A stretch of DNA of 64,000 nt from Chitinophaga caeni (GTDB lineage: Bacteria > Bacteroidota > Bacteroidia > Chitinophagales > Chitinophagaceae), in NCBI RefSeq assembly GCF_002557795.1, contig NZ_CP023777.1, forward strand, positions 3,481,001 to 3,545,000, read 5' to 3'. The notes below the pieces were generated by a model. It worked only from the letters and a program-made list of their open reading frames with translations. It was not told the DNA's origin and made no database searches. The position numbers and the translations under genes are program-made. This document shows positions 17,519 through 26,006 of this stretch, piece by piece; position 1 is the stretch's first letter, and every line of letters starts with the position of its first letter.

Positions 17519-17552
17519 GTTCATGGATTTGTAGGGATTCCACGATTTCGGA
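17519..17552 (-). repeat. Short ATCCGTG-type intergenic repeat, copy 3
   Basis: Read on the minus strand it contains ATCCGAAATCGTGGAATCCC and ends AAATCCATGAAC, a slightly diverged form of copy 5. It lies immediately after the tRNA-Leu terminator and belongs to the duplicated block. Confidence 0.65.
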
Positions 17553-17581
17553 TCAAGTTGAAAAGTTATTTGAAGAGGTTA

Positions 17582-18826
17582 TTAGGATTTATTGAATAAT
17601 AGCTTTACATAGAACATTGGGCTGGCCAGTTTCTTCCTGATGTTTACTTCGTGGAACATCGAGATCATGAGTGCTTTTACTTGTTTGTTTTTTGATCCGA
17701 GTCTCAGCAGGAAATTAAATAGCCACGAAGAACGGGCCAACTTTTGTAGTTTATGGCTCAATTGTAATTCTGGCCACAATACCCGGTAAACTTCCCTGTC
17801 ATAACGTTCTAAGAAATTATCAGAATAATCATCCCGGGATATGGCTTCTGCCACCGTTATGGCCGCGATCCTTGCAGAATAAATTGCATTGCCGATGCCC
17901 TCCCCGCTAAATGGGTCGATGAGGAAACCGGCATCGCCGGTTAACACGTAGTGATCCCCGTGAAGTTTCCGTTTTTTACTACCCAGGGGGAGTCCATATC
18001 CTTGGATCTTTCCTAATAGGTTGGCTTTTGCAAAGCGATCCTTCAGTTCGGGGGTGTTTTGTACAGCATCGAGCAGCGATTTTTTCAAGTTGATCTTTTT
18101 CCTCGCAACGGATTTACTTAGCATTCCAATGCCAACATTTGCTTCACCATTTGGCAAATGAAATATCCACAAATAACCCGGTAAAACGTTTTCGAGGAAG
18201 TGTAATTCGATAAAATTATCATCATGGATTTCTTTGATCCCTGAATAATATGCCCTGATACCGGCGATATAATGTTTATGTTCTACTTTGAAACCGGCTA
18301 TTTCTTTAGTAAAAGGAGATTGTGCCCCGTTTGCTACGATGATCATTTTTGCTTGTACTTGGAAATTGCCGGAAGCATTTGAAAGTAAGTAACCATTCTC
18401 CGTCCGTACCTGTTTTACGATATCAATGCTTTCATAAACATGTATACCTGGATTCATTTTCATTTCTCGAAATAGGAAATGGTCAAAATCGATCCGCTTG
18501 CAGACGAAGCTTCCCGGGTCACCTTTCTTTTCCAAGTAGTTTGGCGCATAGGGAATTTCCAACGAAATATTATTCGGAGCTATAAAGGTCACTCCCCAAC
18601 TGTCTTTCTTAAAAATTGAAGATTGTAATCGCTTCGCGATATTTTCATCTATCTTTTTTAATTGCGTTAGCACTTTACTGCTTAAGGCATCGCCGCATAC
18701 CTTGTCCCTAGGAAAGCTTGCCTTGTCAACCACGATGCAGTCAATTCCCAACTTTGCCAATTGCAATGCTGCACAAGAGCCTGCCGGCCCGGCGCCTAAT
18801 ACGCAAACAGTAGTTTCTAATTTCAT
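17582..18826 (-). CDS. FAD-dependent oxidoreductase, geranylgeranyl reductase family
   Basis: The 414-residue flavoprotein has an N-terminal Rossmann motif (VCVLGAGPAGS, glycines at 11-16), the family's CGDALS segment near 45-50 and the second FAD-binding motif TGDAGFLIDPFSGEGIG near 285-300. Members reduce isoprenoid chains or act as halogenase/hydroxylase-like monooxygenases; the substrate is not predictable here. An in-frame ATG at 18853 would add nine residues, but the start at 18826 places the dinucleotide motif at its usual distance from the N-terminus. The AraC gene on the other strand is divergent to it. Confidence 0.85.
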   Translation of the reverse strand: MKLETTVCVLGAGPAGSCAALQLAKLGIDCIVVDKASFPRDKVCGDALSSKVLTQLKKIDENIAKRLQSSIFKKDSWGVTFIAPNNISLEIPYAPNYLEKKGDPGSFVCKRIDFDHFLFREMKMNPGIHVYESIDIVKQVRTENGYLLSNASGNFQVQAKMIIVANGAQSPFTKEIAGFKVEHKHYIAGIRAYYSGIKEIHDDNFIELHFLENVLPGYLWIFHLPNGEANVGIGMLSKSVARKKINLKKSLLDAVQNTPELKDRFAKANLLGKIQGYGLPLGSKKRKLHGDHYVLTGDAGFLIDPFSGEGIGNAIYSARIAAITVAEAISRDDYSDNFLERYDREVYRVLWPELQLSHKLQKLARSSWLFNFLLRLGSKNKQVKALMISMFHEVNIRKKLASPMFYVKLLFNKS

Positions 18827-18953
18827 AATCCAAGATTCAAGTTGAAGATACAAATTGTTTAACCCTGGTATAATCGAACTTTGGTAGCCGTGTTAAAAGT
18901 TAAATTTCAAGAAATATTATGGTTTGATTTTTATAATTTCTTATTTTCAGGGT

Positions 18954-19862
18954 ATGGATCATCGTACAGAAGGTTTAGAAAGTTTTTACCAGAGGAAAAT
19001 GAATTGGATTCCGGGTAACCTGAAAAACGGTATCGGTCATTTTAACGTATTCCACATGCGCGACTTCGTTGGCAAGCAACCTGGATCCGCACCGTACAGC
19101 CGCAAAGATTTTTATAAGGTCAGCTTGGTCATAGGGCGTAATAAGTATTATTATGCAGATAAAACCATCGAGATAGAAGAGGCTGCACTGCTATTTGGCA
19201 ACCCGATGATTCCTTATAAATGGGAACCTTTAGATGGGGAACAAGATGGTTGCTTTTGCATCTTTACCGAAGCATTCTTTAACCAGTTTGGTAGAATCCG
19301 CGATTACACCGTATTCCAGCCGGGCTCCAGCCCGGTGTTTTTACTGGGTAAGGAACAGGTGAAAGAAATGAAAGCGATTTATGATAGAATGTTCGAGGTA
19401 TTACGCTCGGAATATGCCTATAAATACGACTTGTTAAGAAATTTGATATATGAACTAGTCCATAAAGCGAATAGCTTACAGCCCGTAGAAACAAACTTAT
19501 ATAAAGATAGTCCTGCCAATACAAGGATTGCTGCTTTATTCGCGGAGCTGTTGGAAAGGCAATTCCCGATCGATTCCAGTAATCAGCGGCTTGAACTTCG
19601 CAATCCTGCTGCATTTGCAGCGTATCTCTCTATCCATACCAATCATTTGAACCGCGCGTTGAAATCGGTTTCAGGCAAAACTACTTCCCAGCTCATCGCG
19701 GAGAGGGTTGCCCAGGAAGCAAAAATATTACTGTTACATACTGATTGGAGTGTTTCTGATATAGCTTTTTGCTTAGGATTTGATGAACCTTCACATTTCA
19801 TAGCTTTCTTCAAGAAGAATACCCGGAAAACCCCACATGTTTTCCGTAAGGAAATTGTTTGA
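18954..19862 (+). CDS. AraC-family transcriptional regulator
   Basis: The 302-residue protein (ATG at 18954; an upstream in-frame ATG at 18924 is less likely) has a cupin-like N-terminal half and a C-terminal double helix-turn-helix. The second HTH, WSVSDIAFCLGFDEPSHFIA followed by FFKKNTRKTPHVFRKE, is the AraC signature. It most likely senses a small molecule and controls nearby genes. The SDR oxidoreductase gene starts 78 bases after it on the same strand and is the probable target. A geranylgeranyl-reductase-type gene lies divergently upstream. Confidence 0.92.
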   Translation: MDHRTEGLESFYQRKMNWIPGNLKNGIGHFNVFHMRDFVGKQPGSAPYSRKDFYKVSLVIGRNKYYYADKTIEIEEAALLFGNPMIPYKWEPLDGEQDGCFCIFTEAFFNQFGRIRDYTVFQPGSSPVFLLGKEQVKEMKAIYDRMFEVLRSEYAYKYDLLRNLIYELVHKANSLQPVETNLYKDSPANTRIAALFAELLERQFPIDSSNQRLELRNPAAFAAYLSIHTNHLNRALKSVSGKTTSQLIAERVAQEAKILLLHTDWSVSDIAFCLGFDEPSHFIAFFKKNTRKTPHVFRKEIV

Positions 19863-19940
19863 TTTTTATTATTTTTTGTTTGAACTGCGTAGCGGATAAC
19901 CGGTTCAAGTTTCGGAAATTTGTATTCTAAATTGATACCG

Positions 19941-20777
19941 ATGAAACAAAAAGTTTGGTTTGTTACAGGCGCATCCAAAGGTTTAGGCTTGGCGCTGGTT
20001 AAGAAGTTATTAACTGAAGGGCATAGCGTAGCCGCCACCTCAAGGGATGCCGATGTACTTGCAGCAGCGGTGGGGGATCCTTCAAAGAATTTTTTATCAC
20101 TACAGCTGGATTTGCGGAATGAAGCAGCTATTGGGTCCGCCCTCCGGGAAGCCCAGCAGCATTTTGGTAGGCTGGATGTCATAGTCAACAATGCCGGTTA
20201 TGGAATAGGAGGGACGCTCGAAGAGCTAAATTCGGATGAAATTGAGCAGGCAATTGATATCAATCTCAATGCCCCAATTTTTGTAATGAAATATGCCATC
20301 CCTTATTTAAGGGAGCAAAAATCCGGTCATATTATTAATATTTCATCTATTGCAGGGTTTGCTGGCGCCATGTCTTGGGGTATCTACAATGCTGCAAAGG
20401 CTGGTCTTATCGCCTTTTCCGAAGCCTTTGCTCAAGAAGTGAAGGAATTTGGTATACAGGTAACTGTTATTGCGCCTGGAGCTTTTAGGACCGAATTTAT
20501 TACCAGCGCTTACCAGGTACAAGCCGGCAAGGAAATGCCTGAATATAAAGCAGTGCGGGAAACGCAAACCAGGTATGCACAATACCATGGTAAACAAACT
20601 GGCGATCCCGCGAAGGCCGCGAAAGTGATGATGGATATCGCGAATCATCCCGATGCGCCGGTTTTATTGTTCCTGGGCTCTGATGCTTACAAGCGGGCAC
20701 TGGATAAAATCGAATCATGGACGGAGTCTATCAAACAATTGGAGACTTTAAGTACCGCTACCGACATTGTTGACTAA
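19941..20777 (+). CDS. SDR-family NAD(P)-dependent oxidoreductase
   Basis: A classical short-chain dehydrogenase of 278 residues: cofactor motif TGASKGLG at 9-16, NNAG at about 83-86, catalytic Ser in the NISSIAG stretch and YNAAKAG with the catalytic Tyr and Lys around 150-154. The Ala-Ser-Lys in the first motif suggests NADP(H). The start at 19941 places the cofactor loop correctly; the frame is open 21 bases further upstream. It follows an AraC regulator gene, a common regulator-target pairing. The substrate is unknown. Confidence 0.92.
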   Translation: MKQKVWFVTGASKGLGLALVKKLLTEGHSVAATSRDADVLAAAVGDPSKNFLSLQLDLRNEAAIGSALREAQQHFGRLDVIVNNAGYGIGGTLEELNSDEIEQAIDINLNAPIFVMKYAIPYLREQKSGHIINISSIAGFAGAMSWGIYNAAKAGLIAFSEAFAQEVKEFGIQVTVIAPGAFRTEFITSAYQVQAGKEMPEYKAVRETQTRYAQYHGKQTGDPAKAAKVMMDIANHPDAPVLLFLGSDAYKRALDKIESWTESIKQLETLSTATDIVD

Positions 20778-20840
20778 TTTGACAAGATGCAAGTATTTCA
20801 TGCATGGGTTAGATAGATTTAAGGGAATAATATTGATTTT

Positions 20841-20880
20841 GTTCACGGATTGAATAGATTTGTAGGATTAACACGGATTT
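20841..20880 (-). repeat. Short ATCCGTG-type intergenic repeat, copy 4
   Basis: On the minus strand it starts AAATCCGTGTTAATCCTACA and closes AATCCGTGAAC. It is the most diverged copy in the middle section but keeps both ATCCGTG ends. It lies between the SDR gene and repeat-element copy 2. Confidence 0.65.
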
Positions 20881-20923
20881 TTTGATGGGAATAGTGTGCT
20901 GAAATGTGGGTTATCCGTTTAAT

Positions 20924-20932
20924 ATTAGAATC
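20924..20932. repeat. Left target-site duplication of repeat-element copy 2
   Basis: ATTAGAATC here is repeated exactly at 21251-21259, directly outside the two terminal inverted repeats. One further C follows in both places, so the duplication may be 9 or 10 bp. Confidence 0.75.
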
Positions 20933-21250
20933 CATTGTTGTCCGACTAAAAATGCTTCAAAAGTACTTGGATTCCTTACCTGGTTAAGGACATAAGCGGA
21001 GGATGATCTATTCAGCCCCGCCAACAAAACCGTGGAACTTCGCACTGTTGATAGCGAACGGTAGCTGGGCTATACAGTAGTACAAAAGCTGGATCGCGCG
21101 ATCAAATTGGCGGCCGTAATGGCCAATTTGTGCCCTTTTTGGGTACTTTTTTGGGCAAGCAAAAAAGTACAAAGAAATGTGCAGGTGGACATTGAATCGA
21201 ACTTTTGAGGCAATGATAATTTTTCATTGAAAATTAGTCGGATAATAATG
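20933..21250 (-). repeat. Dispersed inverted-repeat element, copy 2 (MITE-like)
   Basis: The element is in the opposite orientation to copy 1. It opens CATTGTTGTCCGACTAAAA and closes GTCGGATAATAATG, and the interior aligns along its length with the other two copies. Strong internal stems are GTACTTTTTT/AAAAAAGTAC (21144-21171) and CAAATTGGC/GCCAATTTG (around 21103-21131). A perfect 9-bp direct repeat flanks it, which is direct evidence for insertion by transposition. It encodes no transposase, so movement would need an enzyme supplied elsewhere. Confidence 0.9.
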
Positions 21251-21259
21251 ATTAGAATC
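21251..21259. repeat. Right target-site duplication of repeat-element copy 2
   Basis: ATTAGAATC, identical to 20924-20932. Confidence 0.75.
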
Positions 21260-21293
21260 CTTAAAATAATCGCTGAACTTAATTTACCCTATA

Positions 21294-23456
21294 ATGAAAA
21301 AGCTTACTTTGATTTCTTTGCTTTTTTTGCTTTGCTGTTTAGTGCTGCCTTCATTTGGGCAAAATAGACTTACGGAGCAAGATTATAAAAATGCGGAGAA
21401 ATTCCTGTTCTTCAACACTTATAAGTTAGTTACGCATGGTACCGTTAGACCAAATTGGATCGATGGCGACTCTTTTTGGTATAATGTAAGTACCGCGGAT
21501 GGAAACTCCTATGTTTTAGTGGATGCCAAAACCGGTAAAACAAAATCTTCTACCAATAAGGCTGATTTGAAGCTGAAGGAAAATGGTCGTCCCGGTATCC
21601 GCGTAGGCAGGAACGAGATACTATCTCCCGATGGTAAGAAGGTCGTGTTTATAAAGGATTGGAATTTATATATGCGTAACCTGGAAACAGGGAAAGAAAC
21701 GCAATTGACAAATGACGGGGTTAAGGATTTTGGCTATGCCACCGATAATGCAGGTTGGACGCATAGTGATCGCCCGATCGTATTATGGTCGCCGGATTCG
21801 AAAAAAATTGCCACTTTTCAGCAAGATCAGCGCCATGTTAGCAATATGTACCTCGTGAAAACGAAGGTAGGCGAACCTGGATTAGAAGCTTGGAAATACC
21901 CCTTACCGGGCGATACCCAGGTTATCCAGATTCATAGGGTTATAATTGAAGTAGATCAACCGAAGGTGATCCGTTTGAAAATTCCGGCAGATCCCCGACG
22001 CGGTACCTTGTGCGACGATATTTCTTGTTCCGGCGCTTTCGATGATAATGAATGGAGCGAGGATGGCAATACCTTGGTATTCGTATCTACATCGAGGGAT
22101 CATAAAGTGGAGAAAGTTCGCATGGCAAATGCCAATACCGGTGATGTGAGGGAGATATTTACAGAAGAAGTTCCGACTCAATTTGAATCCGGGCAAGGTG
22201 AGATTAATTGGCACTACCTTTCTAAAACCAATGAAATCATCTGGTATTCGGAACGTGATAATTGGGGGCATTTATATTTGTATGATGCCAATTCTGGGCA
22301 GTTGCAACATCAAATAACCAAGGGTGATTTCGTGGTGACGCGACTGTTGCATATCGACCCTAAGCAGCGTAAGCTTTACTTTATGGCAAATGGTAAGGAT
22401 ACGAACGAAGATCCTTATTTCGGCCATTTCTATAGCATCGATTTCAGTGGAAAAAACTTAAAATCCCTGACGCCGGAAATTGGAAACCATAACATTTCCT
22501 TTTCTCCCGGTTTCAAGTATTTTGTTGATAATTACTCCCAACCGGATGTACCCAATGTAGCCGTATTGAGAAATATGAATGGTAAGTTGATTACCACATT
22601 GGAAAAACAAGATATTTCAGCTCTGGAAGCTACCGGTTGGAAAGCGCCGCAACCGGTGAAGGTCAAATCACGCGATGGTCGTTGGGATTTATATGGTTTG
22701 ATGTTTACGCCGAGCCATTTGGATCCTGGTAAAAAATACCCGGTTGTGAATTACATCTATCCCGGCCCGCAAGGCGGTGGTGTGGGAAGCCGCAATTTCA
22801 GTCCTTCGAGGGGCGACCATGCCGCCTTGGCAGAATTGGGCTTCGTGGTGATCGTCATTGACGGCACATGCAACCCGGACCGCTCCAAGGATTTCCATGA
22901 TGTATGTTACGGCGATATGGCTGATAATACCTTGGAAGATCAGATCTCCGGTATTAAACAGTTAGCTGCAAAATATCCTTACCTCGACTTGGATCGCGTT
23001 GGCATTTGGGGGCACTCCGGCGGTGGTTTTGCCACGGTGGATGCCTTGTTTAGCTATCCGGATTTTTATAAAGTGGGTATCGCCGAATCCGGCAACCACG
23101 ATAATAGGGGATATGAAGATGATTGGGGTGAACGTTACATCGGTTTGGAAAAGAAAATGAGCAACGGCAAAACCAATTACGAGATACAAGCCAATCAATA
23201 TAATGCTGCAAATTTAAAAGGTAAGCTATTGTTGGCCACGGGTAATGCAGATGATAATGTACCGCCATATAACACTTATCTCGTGGTAGATGCCCTCGTA
23301 AAAGCGAATAAAGATTTCGATTTGATCATCTTTCCCAATGCGAGGCATGGTTACGGGCAAGATAGTAATTACATGATGCGCAGGCGTTGGGATTATTTTG
23401 TCGAGAACCTGATGGGAGCCAGCCACCCTAAGAATTTTAAAATCGGTAGCTACTAA
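21294..23456 (+). CDS. Dipeptidyl-peptidase IV-like serine peptidase (S9B)
   Basis: A 720-residue exported peptidase that probably removes dipeptides from the N-termini of oligopeptides in the periplasm. It has a signal peptide ending SFGQ (about residue 22), a DPPIV_N-type beta-propeller (about 80-470) and a C-terminal alpha/beta hydrolase domain. The triad can be placed as S575 in GHSGGG, D653 in GNADDNVP and H685 in NARHGYG. The nucleophile motif is GHSGG rather than the usual GWSYGG. It converges with the susCD-redoxin operon and shares a terminator with it, which fits a peptide-use locus, but the link is by position only. Confidence 0.9.
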   Translation: MKKLTLISLLFLLCCLVLPSFGQNRLTEQDYKNAEKFLFFNTYKLVTHGTVRPNWIDGDSFWYNVSTADGNSYVLVDAKTGKTKSSTNKADLKLKENGRPGIRVGRNEILSPDGKKVVFIKDWNLYMRNLETGKETQLTNDGVKDFGYATDNAGWTHSDRPIVLWSPDSKKIATFQQDQRHVSNMYLVKTKVGEPGLEAWKYPLPGDTQVIQIHRVIIEVDQPKVIRLKIPADPRRGTLCDDISCSGAFDDNEWSEDGNTLVFVSTSRDHKVEKVRMANANTGDVREIFTEEVPTQFESGQGEINWHYLSKTNEIIWYSERDNWGHLYLYDANSGQLQHQITKGDFVVTRLLHIDPKQRKLYFMANGKDTNEDPYFGHFYSIDFSGKNLKSLTPEIGNHNISFSPGFKYFVDNYSQPDVPNVAVLRNMNGKLITTLEKQDISALEATGWKAPQPVKVKSRDGRWDLYGLMFTPSHLDPGKKYPVVNYIYPGPQGGGVGSRNFSPSRGDHAALAELGFVVIVIDGTCNPDRSKDFHDVCYGDMADNTLEDQISGIKQLAAKYPYLDLDRVGIWGHSGGGFATVDALFSYPDFYKVGIAESGNHDNRGYEDDWGERYIGLEKKMSNGKTNYEIQANQYNAANLKGKLLLATGNADDNVPPYNTYLVVDALVKANKDFDLIIFPNARHGYGQDSNYMMRRRWDYFVENLMGASHPKNFKIGSY

Positions 23457-23507
23457 CTGTAGCAACAGCAAATAATGAGCAACTGGAATTAAGCGAATGT
23501 AAAAAAG

Positions 23508-23540
23508 AACCCGGGCAATGAAAATTACCCGGGTTTTTTT
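23508..23540. terminator. Bidirectional terminator between peptidase and redoxin genes
   Basis: AACCCGGG pairs with CCCGGGTT (with an inner partly paired region); a T7 run follows on the plus side and TTCTTTTTT on the minus side. It serves both converging genes. Confidence 0.9.
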
Positions 23541-23576
23541 AGTATCACATTTACTTGGTTCAATGCGTAAAGCCAA

Positions 23577-24743
23577 CTACATTCCGAAGATTTTTTCTAA
23601 CTCTTTGTCTAAACCATCGCCGCCGGTACCTACTTCCTTGTAAATGATAGTTCCGCTTCTATCAACCAGGATTTTAGTAGGGAAACCCGTTACCGCAAAT
23701 TTAGCTACCAAGTTGTCCTTATCCTTATTGTAATTATTTAATACATGCAACCATGGCAATCCATCATCTTTAACAGCTTTGAGCCAGCTAGTTTTCGCTG
23801 CATCAAGTTCATCGCTTTTCTCATTGGCGATCCCTACAATTTCGAAGCCTTTTGATTTATACTTGGCATACAAATCTTTCAAATGCGGGTTGCCCGCGCG
23901 GCATGGTCCACACCAGCTACCCCAAAAGTCGATCAGCACGTATTTTCCTTTAAGTGAATTTAAGCTAAGCATATCACCGCCGGGCGTGGGTTTCGTAAAA
24001 TTGGGAGCTTTAAAACCGATCGCCGTATTCTTAGTGCCTTCTATTTTTTCGTGGATCGTTTCGGCCATGGCTGTTGCTTTCATCTCATCTGAAAGATGAT
24101 TATATGCACGCTCGTAATCTGCTAAACTATATTCTTCGTATTTTCCAGATAATATAAGTACGCTAACATAAGAGTTAGGATGTGATTTGATAAACTGCTT
24201 CTCATGGCGATCAATCTTATCACTATTATCCTTCATTTCTTTCATGATAGCCTTACGTTTCAAGCTATCCGATAGTGGCATTTTCGCTGATTTTTTCCTT
24301 AACTCCCAGTTCTCTTTGATTAAAGGAAGCGTTTTTTTCTTCAGCTTATTATATTCCTTGTTTAATTTCCCCCCGGTGACTCTGGCCATGAACAATTCAT
24401 CTGCATTCCCTTTAATTGTAATGGGCGCATCCTCTACGAAGAACTGTAACCTTGGGCTAGGCATAAACATCCCTCCTTTAACCAGCTCGAACTTCGAAGA
24501 AGGATGATTGGAGATTAAGAATCCAAAAGTCGGCCCCTGGAAGCTACCCCGGAATTGAATATGATCGCCGTTTACAACAGCGGGGCTATCGACATGCTGC
24601 TTGTTACCTTCCAACAGGTAAGCTTTCACGCTATAGCCCGATTGGTTCTTAATATCCGAATTAATCCTGTATTCTTTTTTTTGTGCCCGGGTCATGTTGG
24701 CCAGTAAAAAAGTACTGGCCAAGATCAAACTGATTCTTTTCAT
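23577..24743 (-). CDS. Exported TlpA-like thiol-disulfide oxidoreductase with DUF4369-type N-domain
   Basis: The frame is open from 24821, but the ATG at 24743 starts a normal signal peptide (MKRISLILAS ... TRAQ), giving 388 residues. The N-terminal part resembles the DUF4369 domain often fused to Bacteroidota redoxins. The C-terminal part is a thioredoxin fold with active site WGSWCGPC and cis-proline region FAVTGFPTKILVD. It likely acts in the periplasm as a thiol reductase or oxidase. It is last in a four-gene operon after susC, susD and a second tlpA, 13 bases after its neighbour. Its partner substrate is unknown. Confidence 0.88.
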   Translation of the reverse strand: MKRISLILASTFLLANMTRAQKKEYRINSDIKNQSGYSVKAYLLEGNKQHVDSPAVVNGDHIQFRGSFQGPTFGFLISNHPSSKFELVKGGMFMPSPRLQFFVEDAPITIKGNADELFMARVTGGKLNKEYNKLKKKTLPLIKENWELRKKSAKMPLSDSLKRKAIMKEMKDNSDKIDRHEKQFIKSHPNSYVSVLILSGKYEEYSLADYERAYNHLSDEMKATAMAETIHEKIEGTKNTAIGFKAPNFTKPTPGGDMLSLNSLKGKYVLIDFWGSWCGPCRAGNPHLKDLYAKYKSKGFEIVGIANEKSDELDAAKTSWLKAVKDDGLPWLHVLNNYNKDKDNLVAKFAVTGFPTKILVDRSGTIIYKEVGTGGDGLDKELEKIFGM

Positions 24744-24756
24744 GGTTGGTTTTTGA

Positions 24757-25986
24757 TTAGAAGCTTGACATGGAAGCAGAGCGAACCGCTTTCGGAGCCT
24801 TCTCCTTGTTTTTAATAGCATTTTCTATTTTTTCATGCGCTTCATCAGTGAAGCCCGTATATTTATTTATGATATTTCCTTCCGGATCAACGAGGTAGAG
24901 TGTCGGGATACCGCTGAACTGGAATGTTTTCATGGTTTCATCCTTATTGCTGGAGAGCATTTGTTCCCAGGGCATATTTTCATCTTTCATCGCTTTTCTC
25001 CAAGCTTTTTCATCCGTGTCGATAGATATACTTACCACGGCAAATCCTTTTTCTTTGTACGTTTCATATAATTCTTTGACTTTAGGGATGGCTTGCCTGC
25101 AAGGACCGCACCAGCTAGCCCAGAAATCAACCAGTAAATACTTTCCTTTATACTTTTCCAAGTTGGCAAGTTGTCCGCCGGGCGTGGGGTAGGAGATGGA
25201 AGGCATCGGTTTTCCAGCCTTCAGCTTTTGTGCCTGCTCCATGTTAAAGATGATATTCTTCTTCAGGTCTTTAGCCTCTGTCAACCAGGGATATTTACCG
25301 ATTAATACATCCAGCATCGACAATGCACGGTCATATTTCTCCCCGGCTTCTGTACCCGCCATACCGCGGATGGCATATATAGCCACGGGCCGATCTTGGT
25401 ACGAGCGGATCAATATTTCTTGCCTGGTTTCGAAATCCTTCGATAAAGGATTGTAAACCGTTCTTGTTTCGAGGTAATGGTTAAATGCAGAGTCAGTGGA
25501 CTTCTTAGCATAATATTGCATGTTATATTCGTCGATCATCCTGCGGTAATTCAATTCGGAATTCAACACGCTCATGTTGACGAAATTGTTATCATACGAT
25601 CCCTCTACATAATTATAATGCGGTACTTTTACTTTGTACCTTGCCGTATCGTAGCCGCGCATGGAAACTTTCACATCTGCATCGCTCCAAAAAGTGGCAT
25701 GATCCCAATGCAGGGCATCGATGGAATATACTCCCTGGTGGTCCTGTTTGAGTGTAAATGTGAAACTGTTATCCTCCTTGAGCAAACAACTGTCTACTGC
25801 TGTTGGTTTCCCAACCAGGGATTCTTTCATGAGCCAAATTTTTTGCTCCTTGGTCCTTGGATCTCTAAACTGCACTTTTCCTTTTACGGTGATCGATTTA
25901 ACGATCTTGTTTTGTTGTGCCAGCATGGTAATTGGACTCGCTAATAAGGCAAGCGGCATCCAAGATTTTAATACGAATCGTTTCAT
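24757..25986 (-). CDS. Exported TlpA-like thiol-disulfide oxidoreductase (second copy)
   Basis: A 409-residue protein with signal peptide (cleavage near MLAQ), a long N-terminal domain that differs from its neighbour and a C-terminal thioredoxin fold with WASWCGPC and cis-proline region FSGIPTLYLVD. It is similar to the next gene only in the redoxin part, so the pair looks like diverged paralogues, not a recent duplication. It starts 20 bases after the susD stop, which makes it part of the same operon. The tail after the fold is charged and Ser/Lys-rich. Confidence 0.88.
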   Translation of the reverse strand: MKRFVLKSWMPLALLASPITMLAQQNKIVKSITVKGKVQFRDPRTKEQKIWLMKESLVGKPTAVDSCLLKEDNSFTFTLKQDHQGVYSIDALHWDHATFWSDADVKVSMRGYDTARYKVKVPHYNYVEGSYDNNFVNMSVLNSELNYRRMIDEYNMQYYAKKSTDSAFNHYLETRTVYNPLSKDFETRQEILIRSYQDRPVAIYAIRGMAGTEAGEKYDRALSMLDVLIGKYPWLTEAKDLKKNIIFNMEQAQKLKAGKPMPSISYPTPGGQLANLEKYKGKYLLVDFWASWCGPCRQAIPKVKELYETYKEKGFAVVSISIDTDEKAWRKAMKDENMPWEQMLSSNKDETMKTFQFSGIPTLYLVDPEGNIINKYTGFTDEAHEKIENAIKNKEKAPKAVRSASMSSF

Positions 25987-26006
25987 TTTATTTTACTTAA
26001 CTGATT

